This document shows, in pieces, positions 13,058 through 15,527 of a stretch of DNA of 15,527 nt (the first letter of the stretch is position 1; every line of letters begins with the position of its first letter). Both the position numbers and the translations under genes were made by a program. The DNA lies in NCBI GenBank assembly GCA_030042755.1, contig JASHZC010000244.1:1-15527 (forward strand). The letters are read 5' to 3'. Below the pieces are notes generated by a model that made no database searches, was not told the origin of the DNA, and was given only the letters and a program-made list of their open reading frames with translations. The stretch comes from Vulcanimicrobiota bacterium (GTDB lineage Bacteria > Eremiobacterota > Eremiobacteria > Baltobacterales > Baltobacteraceae).

Positions 13058-14472
13058 TAGACCTTCTCGAAGAGCGCGCCGGTCACGGTCAAGCCGGGAC
13101 CGAAGGCCATGCTCAATACCTTGGATCCGGCCGGGATCCGCTTGTCTTCGAGGATCGCCTGCCAGATATGCGGTGCGGTTGCCGACGCCATGTTTCCGTT
13201 TTCGTACAAGACCTTGCGGCTCAGCGCGACTTGAGACTCTTCGATGCCCAGGCGAGTGCGAATCTGGTTGAGAATCGCCGGTCCGCCTGGATGGATTGCA
13301 AACACCATCGCGCCTTTTTCACGCTCGAAGTCGAGGCCGACCTGCGCGCAGATCGACGTGACGAACTCGCCGATGCAATCGCGGATCAAGAAGGGTACCC
13401 GTTTCGAGAGCGACATGTCGAATTGCAATGGGCCCGGGCGCAGCGTCATCTCGGGCAGCGATTCGGGCAGAATGCGCTCCTCGAGCGCGAGGATTTTCAA
13501 GCCGCTGTTCGAGCCGCGCTCGAACTGGGACTGCGGATAAGCCGAGTACTTGATGAAACCGTCGGCAAAAAGCGTCGACGTGACGATGTTGTCGGGCGCA
13601 TCGCCGAGCAAGTCGAAGTGCAGCGAGAGAAACTCGGTGTGAACGAGATCGACGCGCCGCTTGGGTGCCGGCAGCGAGACGTGCGAGCCGCCGACTAAAC
13701 CGAGCGCGGTGCGAATCGCGGGGAATGCGCCGTAACAGCCCATATGATAGGAGTGAGTCACACCTGTTCGCAGCCAACCGCGTTGCGAGAGGAAGCTCTG
13801 TACCGGGCTCGGCGATACGTATCCGGAGCAGCTGACGTGAACGATGTCGTCGGGCGCCTCCGCGCGCGCGTTCCGATAGACGCGCTCGAAGACGCCGCAG
13901 GCAATCTCTTCGAAGAGGCTCATGCGTTCGTCGAGCGTCTCGCCGGTCGGGTTGCGCAAATCTCCATACAGCCGGACCGAAGCCGACGGATTATCGGGGG
14001 CGGGCTTTACAAAGCGCGACGTAAGCACACTGACCTGCCTGCGCGCGATGTATTCCGGCGCGACGCCGTAGCGCTCAAAACGTTCGGCGATCGTGCGAGC
14101 CACACGGGCGCGCTCGGCGGCCGAGTCGATTCCTTGCGCGGCATAGTGCGCCAGCGTCATGAAGTGCGACTGAATCGCGCGCAGCTCGCCCTGCGAACGC
14201 GGCTGGGTCACCGGAATCGTTTCGAAATCGGTCAGAACGACGGGAACCGCTCGCGAATCCGGTTCGCAAACGGTCGTGCTCGCAGCGGTCGCGCTTTGGC
14301 GCTCCCAAGATTCCGAAAGAGGATCCGATATACGCATGTCGACTGCGTCGCGTCGTTCGCTGTTTGTTCCGACCTTCCATTCGACCGAGCGCGTGTCGCG
14401 CAACGAATTGCCTCTTTCGGTAATCATGGTTACTTTTTCCGGATAATCGTAGTTATTTTTCTGTTCGCTCAT
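13057..14472 (-). CDS. Type III polyketide synthase (chalcone/stilbene/alkylresorcinol synthase-like)
   Basis: The product is 471 residues. The Cys-His-Asn triad is C246 (HMGCYGAF), H394 (HPGGPAILNQI) and N427 (ENGNMASAT). The His-to-Asn distance of 33 equals that of plant chalcone synthase. FADGFIKY (302-309) and the closing FGPGLTV (457-463) are also family signatures. These enzymes extend an acyl-CoA starter with malonyl-CoA and cyclise the chain to resorcinols, phloroglucinols or pyrones. The core starts near residue 75. The first 75 residues have no match I recognise, are richer in Lys, Asn, Tyr and Arg, and are more AT-rich than the rest. The ATGA overlap with the upstream phosphoesterase supports this start, but ATGs at 14427 and 14337 are alternatives and no strong ribosome binding site is seen. 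The next gene is a sulfotransferase overlapping by one base, suggesting product sulfation. Long-chain starter use is possible, not shown. Confidence 0.9.
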   Translation of the reverse strand: MSEQKNNYDYPEKVTMITERGNSLRDTRSVEWKVGTNSERRDAVDMRISDPLSESWERQSATAASTTVCEPDSRAVPVVLTDFETIPVTQPRSQGELRAIQSHFMTLAHYAAQGIDSAAERARVARTIAERFERYGVAPEYIARRQVSVLTSRFVKPAPDNPSASVRLYGDLRNPTGETLDERMSLFEEIACGVFERVYRNARAEAPDDIVHVSCSGYVSPSPVQSFLSQRGWLRTGVTHSYHMGCYGAFPAIRTALGLVGGSHVSLPAPKRRVDLVHTEFLSLHFDLLGDAPDNIVTSTLFADGFIKYSAYPQSQFERGSNSGLKILALEERILPESLPEMTLRPGPLQFDMSLSKRVPFLIRDCIGEFVTSICAQVGLDFEREKGAMVFAIHPGGPAILNQIRTRLGIEESQVALSRKVLYENGNMASATAPHIWQAILEDKRIPAGSKVLSMAFGPGLTVTGALFEKV

Positions 14473-15527
14473 TCGTTATCGACTGGACGATAAGAGGGGC
14501 GTTGGTGTAAGAAGTACGACTCCGAATACTTGGCGGCTACCGGTTCGAAGGCACGCGGTTTTTGATTGAAGTCGAAGAAGTCGTCGGTGAAATCGGGCGC
14601 TGTGACGTCGGTCGTTCCCAGGCGTGGCAGGCCCCAATTGTTTTCGATGAACTTTATGATGCTGCCGAACTCGTACTGATTGTGCGAGATGTAACCGGCC
14701 TTGGCATAGGGCGATACGACGATGAGCGGGACGCGAAAGCCCAAGCCTCCGCTCGCGCGTTTGCCGGGCGGCGCGACGTGATCGTACCATCCGCCCCAAT
14801 CGTCCCAAACGATCAGGATCGCGGTGGTCTTCCAGGCCGGACTCTTGCCGATGGCATTGACGACTTGCGCGACCCACGAGGGACCGGTGTCGAGCGAGCC
14901 GGGATGATCGGAATTCTCAAAGTCAGGAATGACCCACGATACGGCCGGCAGCGTGTCGCTTGTAATGTTGCCAAAGACCCTGGTTTCAGGACTGGTTTGG
15001 TTCGTCTGCCACTCCGGTCCGTAGCGCACCGCCCGAATCGCGTCGAACGCATCCCACAGATCGCCGCCGCGGCCCCCTACCGGTGGGGAGTAGTACCGCC
15101 ACGACAATCCGCCGGCGTCGAGGAGATCGCGCAACGTGCTGTACGAGAGACACGGGAACGGCCCTTGATCGCCGAAGTACTGATTGTTTTTGTTTATCAG
15201 CGAGGTCACCGTTCCCGACGGCGCGTCGCATCCCCACGGGTCGCCGCCGTCGCTCGGAAAGTCGATCAGACTCTGGTTGGCATTGATGCCGGTGCCCCCG
15301 CGAATCAGGTCCTGATGCGCGGTGAAGCTTCCGCTGCCTTGGGTCTGGAACATGTGGTCGGCGAGAACGTATTCTTTCGCAAGATCCCAGTACGGCCTGA
15401 TTTGCCCCGGATCCGTGTACTCGTAGACGTAGGTACCGGGGACCTCCCCGATCGGCACGAGGTCGAAGTGGTTCATCTTGCCGTTGTTGTAGTCGCGCAC
15501 CCAGTACTGGTAGCCGTTGTTGGGTGA
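14469..15527 (-). CDS. Phosphoesterase (PF04185), copy 5, 5' end outside window
   Basis: The frame is open to the window edge and ends at TGA (14471-14469), with 352 residues visible. The N-terminal signal peptide and ENRSFD motif, expected about 100 or more residues upstream, lie outside. A GTG at 15500 is internal, because the frame and homology (YQYWVRDYNNGKM, compare DNGKMDGWD in copy 4) continue beyond it. Visible motifs: LADHMF, GSGSFTAHQDLIRGG, AVRYGPEW, SDHPGSLD, WDDWGGWYDH, GFRVPLIVVSPYAK, and the closing FLHQ...RPVDNE. It belongs to the same subfamily as copies 3 and 4. Its stop overlaps the ATG of the type III polyketide synthase (ATGA), making it the upstream neighbour in the same operon. 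Probably an exported phosphatase or phospholipase like the others; the missing N-terminus prevents a check of the lipobox and metal ligands. Confidence 0.9.
   Translation of the reverse strand, partial: SPNNGYQYWVRDYNNGKMNHFDLVPIGEVPGTYVYEYTDPGQIRPYWDLAKEYVLADHMFQTQGSGSFTAHQDLIRGGTGINANQSLIDFPSDGGDPWGCDAPSGTVTSLINKNNQYFGDQGPFPCLSYSTLRDLLDAGGLSWRYYSPPVGGRGGDLWDAFDAIRAVRYGPEWQTNQTSPETRVFGNITSDTLPAVSWVIPDFENSDHPGSLDTGPSWVAQVVNAIGKSPAWKTTAILIVWDDWGGWYDHVAPPGKRASGGLGFRVPLIVVSPYAKAGYISHNQYEFGSIIKFIENNWGLPRLGTTDVTAPDFTDDFFDFNQKPRAFEPVAAKYSESYFLHQRPSYRPVDNE

Noticed and set aside
14562..15527. Long + strand open frame to the window edge
   Set aside because: Antisense shadow of phosphoesterase copy 5, with no independent evidence.

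Overview
The window is high-GC, densely coded bacterial DNA that mostly encodes exported lipoproteins. At least nine products start with a signal peptide ending in a lipobox cysteine, or are truncated relatives of such proteins. The mix is tandem propeller-like lipoproteins, many PF04185 phosphoesterases, an S53 peptidase and a type III polyketide synthase. It would suit an uncultured soil lineage such as Candidatus Eremiobacterota, but that is only an inference from gene content; no rRNA or marker gene is present. No tRNA, rRNA, IS element or CRISPR array was seen.

Left part, + strand (1-7551). Five tandem paralogous lipoproteins (copies A-E; A is cut by the window edge) are followed by two phosphoesterases. 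A strong intrinsic terminator (681-714) follows copy A. Copies B-E repeat with a period of about 1 kb, and the three spacers between them are almost identical, so the array grew by recent tandem duplication. Copies differ in a mosaic way: the outer copies A and E share one C-terminal type and the inner copies B, C and D another. The two phosphoesterases follow copy E after 74 bp and overlap each other by a GTGA.

Right part, - strand (15527 down to 7598). Five genes form a tightly packed operon, read from right to left: phosphoesterase (cut by the window edge), type III polyketide synthase, sulfotransferase, phosphoesterase, phosphoesterase. Junctions are ATGA (4 nt), TAGTG (1 nt), an 11-nt gap with the Shine-Dalgarno on the preceding stop codon, and GTGA (4 nt). 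An S53 (sedolisin) lipoprotein peptidase follows after 134 bp. The two halves converge at a GC-rich hairpin (7551-7575).

How the genes may work together: the type III PKS and sulfotransferase look like a small biosynthetic pair that could make a sulfated phenolic or pyrone (lipid-like) product. The surrounding surface phosphoesterases could hydrolyse phospholipids or other phosphate esters. The most interesting hypothesis is a lipid-remodelling or phosphate-sparing cassette in which phospholipid is degraded and replaced by a sulfated polyketide lipid. The gene order and coupling are seen directly; the function is inference.
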